A stretch of 31,901 nt of DNA from Mesostigma viride. Lineage: Eukaryota; Streptophyta; Mesostigmatophyceae; Mesostigmatales; Mesostigmataceae. A program made the translations under genes and the position numbers. Position 1 is the first letter of the stretch; every line of letters starts with the position of its first letter. The stretch covers positions 167,501 to 199,401 of the forward strand of contig RPFO01001292.1 of assembly GCA_009746045.1 (NCBI GenBank). The letters are read 5' to 3'. The notes beneath the pieces are model-generated. The model did no database searches and had not been told where the DNA came from. It saw only the letters and a list, made by a program, of their open reading frames with translations. Positions 22,325-31,901 of the stretch are shown one piece after another.

Positions 22325-23629
22325 TCACTGGGTGATGATCTGGCGCAACGGGCTACCTGGCCTCGAGGACCGCCTTGGCGATGCTGGCCTTAATGCTGGC
22401 CGTGGTGATGCCGGCCCAGATAATGGTCTTACTGGCCATGGCCTGGAAAAGGGCCCCGGGGGTCCTGCCCTTGACGACGGCCAAGGTGTCCCTGGCCTTG
22501 TTGGCGATGCTGGCCACTGCCACCGACTGGGCTGCCCCATGAAGCCGCCCCCAAAGCCACCATCCTCATCATCATCATCCCCATAATCCTTGTCATAACC
22601 ACCGCCATACTCACCGCCATAACCATCGTCATCGTCGTCGCGACCCTCGTCAGGGTCCTCCAACAGGGTCCCTGGCATGGGTGGCCTGGTGAACGACATG
22701 GGCGTGCTCGGCGGCGCCCGGGCCTTGGGCGGCGCCATCACCTCGGACTCACTCATCGGGCTCATGACGTCATCCGCGACCACGTCGGTCATGATCAGCG
22801 GGTGCATGCCCAGACGGGAGCTGTTGGGAGACGCAGGGAACGAGCCATCCGTGGTGGGTGACGTGGGGTAGGAACGGCTGCCAGCGGTGGGCGAGGAGGG
22901 GAACATCGCCTCACTGCCTGGCGAACCAGGCCAGTGCTTTCGCGACCCTGGCGAATAGGGTTGAGGCATGACTGCCCCCGGTGAATAGGGTTGACGCCTG
23001 GCAGACCCTGGTGAATAAGGTTGCTGCCTGGCAGACCCTGGGGAATAAGGTTGCTGCCTGGGGGACCCAGGAGACAGTGGTTCTTCCCCAGAAGGCCCGA
23101 AACGAGATGGCGGCCGGCGCCCTGCTGGCGAGGCGACACGCCGCGACGATCCTGGGGACGAGGCACTGTGCTGACTGGGTGAGCCTTTACCCGCGGCCCC
23201 CCTTGCAACCTTCCCCAGTGAGCTGGGTCTGCGGATGTGGGAACCCACCAGGGTCGGCCAGCGCTTGCCTGATCGTGACGCGGCGGAGCCTGGCTGACTG
23301 GATCCCACGGGGGAGGCTAGATAGCGGGCGGAGCCGGGGGACATGGGGAATATCTTGCCCGAGAGGCCAGGGGACAAGACCCCCCCCCTTGAGGACCTGC
23401 CCGGGGTGAAGAACCCGCCCCCTCGGGAGACGAACGACCCCCCTCGCGACGTCATTCGGCTCACGGCTGCCGACAGCTGCCGCCACTCCTCCTCGCGCCC
23501 CAACGCCACGTCCCAGGCTTTCTGGTCCTCCCGCTTGCGTTTGCGGCGGCTCACGCACGCAACGGTCACACAGCAGCCGCCGACCAGGAGGAAAGCCAGG
23601 CCCGCGCCCAGTCCCACAAACGGCCATTT
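22325..23629 (-). other. Transmembrane helix and Ser-Pro-rich cytoplasmic tail
   Basis: A hydrophobic helix (FVGLGAGLAFLLVGGCCVTV, about 23629-23552) is followed by SRRKRKRE, so the tail should face the cytosol. The tail repeats a ten-residue unit ending QPYSPG (SARQQPYSPG, SARRQPYSPG, AVMPQPYSPG and others, about 22940-23090). It has many other SPGS motifs and an Asp/Gly/Tyr-rich stretch (about 22545-22660). Repeated Ser-Pro sites suggest proline-directed phosphorylation; this is inference. Confidence 0.75.
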
Positions 23630-26600
23630 CCAGCCATACACCTCCTTGGCCCGCACACCAGGGGCAAGCCCTGGTGGGGGTGGGGGTGCCCCACCCGTGG
23701 GCGGGGGTCCCCCACTCCCGGAGGGCCTTGAGGGTGGGAGTGGGAACTGCGGGGCAACCACACTCCCTGGGCTCAAGGGCGAGCGGGGTGGGGGTGCCGT
23801 CGGCCAGAATTCCCACGGCGGCGGCGGCGATACCCGCGGGGGGGGTGGCGGTGGGGGCTCCGCAAATGCCATCGGGATACAGCTGTCCTCCCCCGTGTGT
23901 GGATCTGTGCGGGAAAACCACCCAGCCTGACACGACCTGCAGTCAGCCCCCGTGTAGCCCGCATAGCACTCGCAGGCTCCTGTGCCGTGGAGACAAGTCC
24001 CATGCCCACCGCACTCGCGCCCGTTCGGTCCCGACCGCACACAGGGAAAGAGGGAGAGTGGGCAATCCAGCAGGCAGCAGCCCTCAGCAGGGGCGGGCGA
24101 GGACCCGTTCTGGCCTAGCGCGGCGCCTTCCCCGGGCGGTAGGTTTATCACGTCACGGGCAGGGCATCGCTCCAGCACCTCGCAGACACCGTTGCCGCAC
24201 ACGGGAACGGGAGCGTATCGAGAGGGGACGCGGGTCAGCCGCAGGGGTGGCAGGGGGGAGATGTCCGGCTGGACCAGGGAGGCAAGCCACCGCGCCAGTG
24301 CGTCGACCACCTCACCGGCAGACCGGCCGTGGGTGCTGCCGGTGCGCTGCGTGGGCAACGGTGACGGCGGCGGGAGCACCGAGAACTCCACCGCCAGCAA
24401 GTCTCCAGGTTCTGCTTGCGCGCCTGCCACGCCACCTGCGCCCTCACCCCCTCCTGCCGTGCTGTCGCCACCTGTCGCGTTGGGAGCGAGGTACACCTGG
24501 CGGACCAGGATCAGTGCCGGGTCGTACTCACCCAGCACTTGAGCCATCGTGCGGACGAACGCGTCCTCAAAGAGCACACGCGCCGGCCCCGTCACATTTT
24601 GCCCCCTTGATGCCAACAGCTCCTCGGCCACACTTGCTGCTGACAAACGTCTCCGCAATGGTTGCCGCACCAGCAAGCGCCGGCGTGCTCGCCCCGTCAT
24701 CCTCGCCACCGCCCCATCCCCGTCTTCCTTTCTTCCCTCCCTCCCTGTCAGGTTCGCGCCCCTGGATTCCCTTGCGCTCGCATCCGGGCCTGAGCTCCAC
24801 TGCCCCCCAGATGCCTGCGCGGCCGCACCAGCCGCCGTACCGCCGCCCCCTTGTACTGTCGCCAGCGCCTGCCAGGGCTCCAACGTCACGGTCAGCGTGA
24901 TGCCGCACGAGTCCCCTGTGCCATCACACACGCCGCAGTGATCCAGCGAGCCGCTCGGGCAGCACAGCCCCGCAGCGTCCAGCACGGCAGATGTGCAGCA
25001 GCGGGACATGGCATCGACCACGATTCCGCCGCCGTCACACACCCCGCACACGTCCAACGCGCCGCTCTCGCAGCACCGACCGCTGGCGTCCCGCACCGCC
25101 GATGGAGACTGGCAGCAATCCCCCGTAATGCTGACGACCGTGCCGTCACAGCACTGGCCACCCCTGCCGGCTTCCTCGCCCCCCTGGCACAAACGCCCCT
25201 GGCAGACGTCCCCCACGTACCCATCATCACAAACACAGTCCCCCGTGTGACCATCACACCGACCGTGGCCCGAGCAATTGTGGGAGACACACAGGTCACA
25301 TGCAAGCGACCCCAGGGGTGGCGGGGGGGGTGGCACCAACAACGATGGGGGGGAGGTCAGTAACAGTATCTGGGAGGGCACTAATGATGATGGGGGTGGC
25401 ACGGAGTCATCATTGCCCACAGGGCCATCCCTTGTGCACTCCTGGATCGAGCTCGGCCGCTCAGCGACACGCCCACACAGTGCGGCGGCCTCCGCATCTG
25501 GCAGGGTGATCACTTCCCCTTGCCCCGTGATGAGGTGGCACGTGACGTTTCTGGCCGCCAGCCCTGTGGTGTCGCACGGGCCATCCATGGCGCACGGGCC
25601 CCAGGGACCCGCCCTCCAGGCGCTCAGGGAGCAGGAGCTAGTGTCGCAGGGACGTGTGCTCCCGACCGGCGCCAGGTTGCTATCCCACCCTGCCCCTCCT
25701 TCCGCAGTCGTTGCGGCGCCAGCACAGAGGTCTGGGGTCGCCTCCGCTCGAGCCTCGTCCTCGAAATACCTGACGCATGCCACGGAGCGCGAAGTGGTGC
25801 CGCCACCGCAGGCAGACGCCGTGACGGTGTCGATGGACGTCGAGTAGTCGCCGTCAGACGCTGCGGGCCTTGTGTTTCGCACACAGGGTCCCCACGGCCC
25901 TACCTCGCGCACAAAGCGGGTGCATCCGCAGGCCTCGGTGTTGCACGCGCCCACGACAGCAGGCCGTGGGCCAGCATTAGCACACGAGTCATCGCGGGGG
26001 GCAGGCTGGCCGATCGCGCCTTGGCACCACACGCGGCGGGTCTTCAGGCCCCCACCACAGGACCGGGTGCAGTCCGACCAGGGGCCTAACGCCCAGAAGA
26101 AGGCGGGGCATGGCCCGACGTTGCAGGGCTGGGAGGAGGGGGGGCGCTCCCCAAGGAAATGTGGTGCTGTGGAGCCCCCACCCTGGTGGTTGCTGGCGAC
26201 CTCGCACGCCATGTCGGAGGGCAGCAGCGTGCCGTTGGAGTAGCCACACCGGACAGAGCGCACCTGGGGTGTGTGGTGGGGGGCGGGATATGGCAGGTGC
26301 GGTGGCCAAAATATAAAAGGTTATAGTGCGCACTGGAGTTCGAGTAACGCGAGAAAGACTGCATGACACCATTTCCTTCCCCCAGCAACGGCACCACACG
26401 ACCCGTTTGACACACAAACATAAGATGGCTTAAGAGCGCTGAATGCGACCACAAAGCCGCTCCAAGGCGATAGATCTAACTCTTTCCCGCAGAACCATTC
26501 TGCACCGACACGATTCCCAAAGCACCCGCAACCTACACACTTGAAAGAACCAGCAGGCAAAACCTCACATCAGGAGCCCGCTTTCTTTTGGTGTCCAACC

Positions 26601-29600
26601 AGCCTAGGGGTGAACACTACACAGATGAAGCAGATATGCTGTTAGGAAAAAGATAGTCTTGACGAGCCAACACGCAAAAGGCGTCCTTCCCACCCCAGCC
26701 GCTCACCTGCGTCCCGCCGCCACAGGTGGCCGAGCACTCCCCCCATTCCGAGACTAGGTACATGAGGGAGGGCGCCGCAGGGAGCGGTGGCGGGGGCGGC
26801 ACCACGAGCTCAAATATGTGTGCTGGCGTCTCCCTTGGAGACGGGCACGCATCGATATCCCCACGGCCAGCATTGAAGGCCTCCAAGACAGCCAGCAGCG
26901 ACGACAGCTTGCCGGGTGCTAGCAGCCGGGCAGTGTCCGCCAGGACCGCCGCCACCTCCGTCGGCAATGCTCCCCCGCCTGGCTGAGTCGCGTGGACGGT
27001 CGCCTGCGCCCACTCCGCCACAAACTCCCGCACTCGCCCACCCAGACACCCTGACACCAGCAGGGATAGCCAGCTAGGCGGCCCGTCCTGCGCGACCGAT
27101 GTGGCCGCTTGATCGGCCAGCAGTAGCCCCGCGTCAGTGATCACCAGGTCTTGGCCTCCCTGGGCTGGCCCCTGCAGCACGGGCTCCCCCAGCGAGATGT
27201 TCGGGTTGACCGGCCACAGGAACGGTGGGACTTCTGCCCAGGCCTGGGGGCTGCGTACACAGGAGGACAGATAGGACGGTGGCGGGGGTGGTGGCGAGGG
27301 TGGGGCGAGAGGAAGGCAGCCCATCACATCTGGTGCCGGGCGATAGTCGTAGCGGACCTGCAGGGCTGCCTTGGCTGCCACGTGGAACTGGGCCAGCACG
27401 CCAGCTGGCGCCAGGACGCTGCTGGCATCCGTTGCGATCAATTGAAAGTCCACCATTCGATGGCTCCCACCGCCCGCACTGGTGCCCGCGTTGTAAGAAA
27501 ACAGCAGCCTCGCGGCTTCCGACAAGGAGGAAGGGCTCGCAGTACCATTGGTTGGGCTCGCTGGACCCTGCAGCAACCCAAGGGGAATCCACCCGGTCTC
27601 ACGCGCATCCCTCCCTGCCAGCTGGTTGCCCGAGCGGCCGCCCAGGTCCGGCACTCCGTCGTAAGCCTGCGCGACATCACGGAACAAGCGCCCCAGCCTC
27701 AACTCCAGCGGCACGAACAGGCTTGCCGTGCCGGTGGTGTTTGCCAGCAGCTGCGCCGACAGCCTCATGGCCAGCGTGACCGTGATGCCTCCCGTGTCAT
27801 TGCCCAGGTTCTCCCACGCCACATCCCCCTCCAGGGAGGCACGCAGGCGGACCGCCACGCCCTGCAGGGAGCCCTCGGACGCGTCGAATGCCGGCAGGGA
27901 CAGCTGGCGCGACCAGCCGAGCGGCGCAAAGCCCACTGTGGATTCTACCACCATCGCATTCAGGGGGGCCGTGTTGGGATCCTGGCCTTGGCAGGGGGGT
28001 GGAGAGGGGGTGGGCGGGAGAGGTGGGGGTGGGGGCTGGCATGCCACCGGCACATACTGGTAGGTGACAGTCAAAGTGGCTTGCGCTGATGCCTCCACCG
28101 CTTGCACCAAAACAGGGTCGCCACCTGGCGCCGTTGTCAGAGCCGCCGCATCGGCCGTTAGAGTCATCGCGAGCTCCCCTGACCCAAGAAAGGCGGCAAG
28201 GCTGGCGGGGGCGGTGATCCATGAAGAGTTTGTGTCGGATGCTGACAGTGCCACAGATGTTCCTAGAACATCACCAATGACGGTTGACCCTCCTGCCGTG
28301 CTGACCACGTGCGTAGGGGTCACATCCACAAGGACAATGGATGCCCCTCCAGGCTGTCCCTGCGTCGCCCCTTCCCCTGTGTCGAGAGCAGCGACGGCGA
28401 GCGCCAGGTGGGCACCCACCCATGCGTCCGCCGAGGAGATGTTGCTGGCATCCGCACCGATCGCCGCCAGCTGGTCGGCGGTCTTGTAGCGAAGGAGACC
28501 CTGGAGGACCCCCTGGAGGACCAACGAGACGGATGCGAGCTCGCCGGACGCCAACTGGAAGCGCGGCACGCTCAGGCTGGCAGTCCAAGGGACTGGACCA
28601 GAGGGCCGGTTGTGGCTGAAGGAAACATTTTGCAGCAGCGGTTCGGACCCGCAGGGGTAGAGGGGGGGGGGCGGGGGGGGCGGAAAAGGGGGCGGGGGCG
28701 ATGGTGATGGTGGTGGTGGCGGCGAAGGTGGTGGAGGCGGTGGCGGTGATGGTGGCGGAGGGAATGGTGGTGGCGGGCGGGGGCTAGGGGGTGGGCGGGG
28801 TGATAACTTTGGTGGCGGAGGCCGCGATATGACAGGTGGCGGCGATGGGGATGGGGGTGGCGGGCGCGGGGGGGTGGCGCGTGCGGAGGCCAGTTTGGGG
28901 GCGGCTGCCAGGGTGCCACACACGGATGGGGTGCCACGTATTCGTACTCCACCGTGACCTCGACCCGAGCGGACGTTACGATGAGTACAAACACGTTGCC
29001 GCCGGACGTGTATGAGGACCTGCCTTGGGCGGTGACGGAGAACAGTATCTGGTCGGCCCCGACAAAGAGAGCCAGCCGGGCATCCCCGGCACCAATAGAC
29101 TGGGCATTTGTTTGGGAGCTGGAAGAAGAAACCGTAGCCCCGCTCTCGCCGGCGAAATCGACGATAGCATCGTAGGCGCCCAGCTGGACCGTTCGCTCTT
29201 CTACAGGGGAGATTGTCAGGTTGAGACCCAGGTAGGCTTCCTCGGGCACCAGGGAGATTTCCGTTTGGACCCGTGCGACCACTTGGGTGGTCGCCCTGGC
29301 CGTATTCTCAAAAAAGGCGGTTCCGTTCGTGAACCCGGTGGCTCTCAGCATGACACCTGTCAGAACCCCCAAGGCAGAGGGGAACTGGCGAAATGACAAC
29401 TGGATGTCCCACTGCGTGGCGGCAAAGCCAAAGCTTGCGTTGTGAGACAGGAAGAGTGGCGTGGGAGTGAAGGAGGAGCAGTCGGGTGGGCTGGGTGGCC
29501 CGGTGGCTGCTGGGGTTGAAGGGGAAGGTAATCCTGGGGGTGGAGAGGGTGGAGGTGGAGTCGAGAGCAGTGGCGGAGGGAATGGGGGGGGAGGAGATGG

Positions 29601-31901
29601 AGAGGACATGGGAGGCAGCAATGGTGGAGGACGAACAATTGGAGGTGGCAGCGATGGAAAGGGTTGTGCCGACGAAGGAGGCAGCGATCCGGGTGGGCTG
29701 GATGACGGCGGTGACGATGCCGGCAGTCGTGGTGACAGCGGCGGTAAAACATTTCCAGGAGGGGGCCAGCTCACACCTGGAATGGGTGGCAGCGCAGAAA
29801 ACAGCGGCGGCGGGGGTGGAAGAGGCGGCATGGAGGGTGGGGAGGCCCCTGTAGATGTTGGGGGCGATGGCGGCGGCAGATGAAAGGGTGGAGACAATAA
29901 TGGTGGTGGTGGGTGGGGGGGGGGGGTGGGGGGGGGTGGGGGGGGGGGGTTGCAATAGTGGCTGTGATGTGGGCGGGGAGGATGGCACGGGCGGTGACAT
30001 TGGCGGTGGCGGCGATGCAGGTGGTCCTCCAACAACTGGCGGGGATTGGGGTGGGGATGATGCTGGGGGTGCAGGGGTGGATGGCGGTGGAGTTGGGGGG
30101 GTTGATGATGGTGGGGGTGAGGGGGTGGACGCTGGTGGAGGTGAGGTGGTGGATGATGATGGGGGTAGGGGGGTGGACGACAGTGGAGGTTGGGGGGGTG
30201 ATGTTGTTGTTGGTGGGGGGGTGAATTCTGGTGGGGGGGGGGGGATGATGTTGGTGGCGGTGGGGGGGTGGATCGCGCTGGGGGTGAGGGGGTGGATGGT
30301 GGGGAGGGTGGGGGGAGGATGGCGGTGGTGTGGGTGGGGTCGATGACGGTGGAGGTGGGTGGGTTGACGTTGGTGGGGGGGGGGAGTGAGTAATGGTGGG
30401 CGGGGGGGATTGATGTTGGTGGGGGTGGGGGGGTTGATGATGGTGGGGGTGGGGGCGTGGATGATGGTGGAGGTGAGGTGGTGGATATTGATGGGGGTGG
30501 GGGGTGGATGACAGTGGAGGTTGGGGGGTTGATGTTGTTGGTGGTGGGGGGGTGAGTGCTGGTGGTAGGGGGGGGGTGAGATTGGTGGCGGTGGGGGGGT
30601 GGATGGCGGTGGGGGCGTGGATGGTGCGGGTGGTGAGAAGGTGGACGCTGGTGGAGGTGAGGTGGTGGATGATGATGGGGGTGGGGGTTGGATGACAGTG
30701 GAGGATGGGGGGTGATGTTGTTGTCGGTGGGGGGGTGAATTCTGGTGGTGGTGGTGGTGGTGACGATGTTGGTGGCGGTGGGGGGTGGATCGCGCTGGGG
30801 GTGAGGGGGTGGATGATGGTGGAGGTGGGGGGGTAGATGATGGTGGAGGTGTGGGGGGGGATGATGGAGGAGGTGAGGTGGATTTTGGTGGTGGTGGTGG
30901 TGGGGATGGTGGTGTATGGGGGGGGGTCGATGCCGGTGGAGGTGGGTGGGTTGCCGTTGGTGGGGGGGGGGAATGAATGCTGGTGGGCGGGGGTGGGTTG
31001 ATGTTGGTGGAGATGGGGGGGATAACAATGGCGGGGGTGGGGTACTGGAGAATGGTGGTGGTAAAGGCGTGGATGATTGGATGGGTGGGGGGGTTGTTGA
31101 TGATGGTGGGAACGAGGGGGTGGATGTTGGGGGGGGGGGGGGGTTGGACAAGGGGCTTAATGTAGTCGGGGTTCTGGGGTTGGACGCTGGTGAGACCGGT
31201 GGCAGTGGCGGTGAAGGTGGTGGTGGTGGTGGTGGTGGTGGTGATGGTGGCGATGGTGCGGGGGGGAGTGAAGGTGGTGGGGGCGTCAAGGGCGGCACTG
31301 GAAGAAGTGGCGGGGGGGTGGGCAGCGGCGGGGTCGGTGGTGGCGGAAGTGTGGGCGGTGGTGGCGGTGGTGGGAGTGAAGGCGGTAGTGGTGGAGGTGG
31401 GGGTGGAGGGGTAGGTAAACGTGGAGGGGGGGACGAAGGTGGAGGTGGAGGGGGCGGTGGAGGTGGAGGTGGAGGTAGACGTGGAGGTGGAGGTGAAGGT
31501 GGAGGTGAAGGTGGAGGTGAAGGTGGAGGTGAAGGTGGAGGTGGAGGTGGAGGTGGAGGTGAAGGTGGAGGTGGAGGTGGAGGTGGAGGTGGAGGTGGAG
31601 GTGGAGGTGGAGCTGGAGGTGGAGCTGGAGGTGGAGGTGGAGGTGGAGGTGGAGGTGGAGGTGGAGGTGGAGGTGGAGGTGGAGGTGGAGGTGGAGGTGG
31701 AGGTGGAGGTGGAGGTGGAGGTGGAGGTGGAGGTGGAGGTGGAGGTGGAGGTGGAGGTGGAGGTGGAGGTGGAAGGGGAGGGGGACGGGAAGGGGGAGGG
31801 GGAGGGGGAGGGGAGGGGAGGGGGAGGGGAGGGGGAGGGAGGGGGAGGGGGAGGGGAGGGGGAGGGGGAGGGGGAGGGGGAGGAGGGGGAGGGGGAGGGG
31901 G
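22325..31901 (-). CDS. Giant modular surface protein, C-terminal part (Pro-rich, choice-of-anchor-E-like x3, TSP1-like x4, EGF, TM)
   Basis: The minus-strand gene runs off the right edge. The two right-hand parts meet at a GT-AG intron (26264-26706): the exon ending at 26707 (ECSATCGGGTQ) joins the exon 26263-22325 (VRSVRCGYSN). That junction lies inside one thrombospondin module. From N to C: a Pro/Ser/Thr-rich region (29480 to the edge), three choice-of-anchor-E-like domains (29466-27335) with Pro linkers, an unassigned domain (27260-26800), four thrombospondin-type-1-like modules (26745-25430), an EGF-like module (SGHGRCDGHTGDCVCDDGY), CGVCDG Cys-rich repeats, an unknown region, a VCGNGVCE motif, a second EGF-like module, a Pro-rich stalk, one transmembrane helix (about 23629-23552) with stop-transfer SRRKRKRE, and a roughly 400-residue Ser-Pro-rich tail ending at a TGA. 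It is probably a matrix or adhesion receptor. The coding frame breaks at two G/C homopolymers (28868-28874 and about 29917-29950). Confidence 0.85.
25430..26745 (-). other. Thrombospondin type-1-like module block
   Basis: Four modules can be seen. The first contains SEWGECSATCGGGTQ and crosses the 26264-26706 intron. The second contains GPWSDCTRSCGGGLKTRRVWC, shown here by its WSDCTRSCGGG core. The third (VREVGPWGPC, then ACGGGTTSRSVAC) has a long insertion between the Trp and CSxTCGGG-like parts. The fourth (RAGPWGPCAMDG) has lost the CGGG motif. Such modules are commonly C-mannosylated on Trp and mediate adhesion in other eukaryotes; here that is inferred. Confidence 0.75.
27335..29466 (-). 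other. Three choice-of-anchor-E-like domains in tandem
   Basis: Domain 1 spans about 29466-28935, domain 2 about 28645-28040 and domain 3 about 27975-27335, separated by Pro-rich linkers. Each opens with a Leu-rich strand and a Phe/Pro motif (SFRQFPSALGVLTGV, SVPRFQLASGELASV, SLPAFDASEGSLQGV) and closes with an alternating Val/Thr/Tyr strand (VTVEYEYV, LTVTYQYV, LQVRYDYR). Domain 1 also has AYDAIVDFAGESGAT and TSGGNV. These are hallmarks of the choice-of-anchor-E domain known mainly from bacterial PEP-CTERM-type surface proteins. The second and third domains are more diverged. Confidence 0.7.
29900..31901. repeat. G/C-rich minisatellite region encoding the proline-rich stalk
   Basis: Low-complexity DNA, G-rich on plus. 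It includes a module of about 150-180 bp present near 30121, 30460 and 30637, the first and third offset by about 516 bp. A GGTGGA hexanucleotide array follows (about 31440-31770), then GGGGGA repeats to the window edge. Read on minus in one frame it encodes Ser/Thr-Pro-Pro repeats; in the next frame it gives a spurious His-rich product. Whether all of it is exon cannot be decided. Confidence 0.8.

Noticed and set aside
23674-24900. A 408-codon plus-strand open frame
   Set aside because: It is antisense to the GC-rich coding exon of the surface-protein gene, which has clear domains and a membrane helix on the other strand.
26617-29466. Calling the third gene a classical pherophorin
   Set aside because: It has Pro-rich linkers, but the globular domains lack the Cys-rich pherophorin pattern and fit choice-of-anchor E better.

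Overview
Nuclear DNA of a eukaryote, most likely a green alga (Chlorophyta or a close relative). The grounds are GT-AG introns of about 0.1 to 1.3 kb separating GC-rich exons, plant-type organelle-targeted enzymes, a very large proline-rich cell-surface protein of volvocine-like style, and heavy microsatellite content. The species cannot be named from the sequence. There are no bacterial operons, rRNA or recognisable tRNA genes.

Layout. 1-3380: a 376-bp CCAT microsatellite, a short retroelement-like end, a 9-bp minisatellite and intergenic DNA with two strong palindromes; no gene recognised. 3381-12701 (+): a complete ten-exon alpha/beta hydrolase gene (predicted 383 aa) whose Ser-Asp-His triad can be read. 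Its introns carry CT/CA runs, a 38-bp x5 array and a 71-bp x3 array. 12702-14759: intergenic DNA between convergent genes, with a 5'-truncated non-LTR retrotransposon on the minus strand and a third diverged copy of its 3' end. 14760-20027 (-): a complete six-exon LarE-family gene (predicted 480 aa; PP-loop ATP pyrophosphatase / sacrificial sulfur transferase). It has one probable GC-AG intron and a 0.5-kb CCCCA array in another intron. 20028-22324: intergenic. 22325 to the right edge (-): the C-terminal part of a giant surface protein. In order it has a proline-rich region, three choice-of-anchor-E-like domains, four thrombospondin-type-1-like modules, EGF/Cys-rich modules, one transmembrane helix and a Ser-Pro-rich cytoplasmic tail. 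Its N-terminus lies off the window.

The three genes show no obvious pathway link. The first two look like soluble enzymes, probably organellar. The third looks like an extracellular-matrix or adhesion receptor. The most notable points are the architecture of the third gene, two homopolymer sites where its reading frame breaks, the LarE homologue in an alga, the shared retroelement 3' end, and small decayed copies of exon ends inside the hydrolase introns. Exon boundaries were read by eye from splice consensus and remembered family sequence; no alignment or transcript was available.
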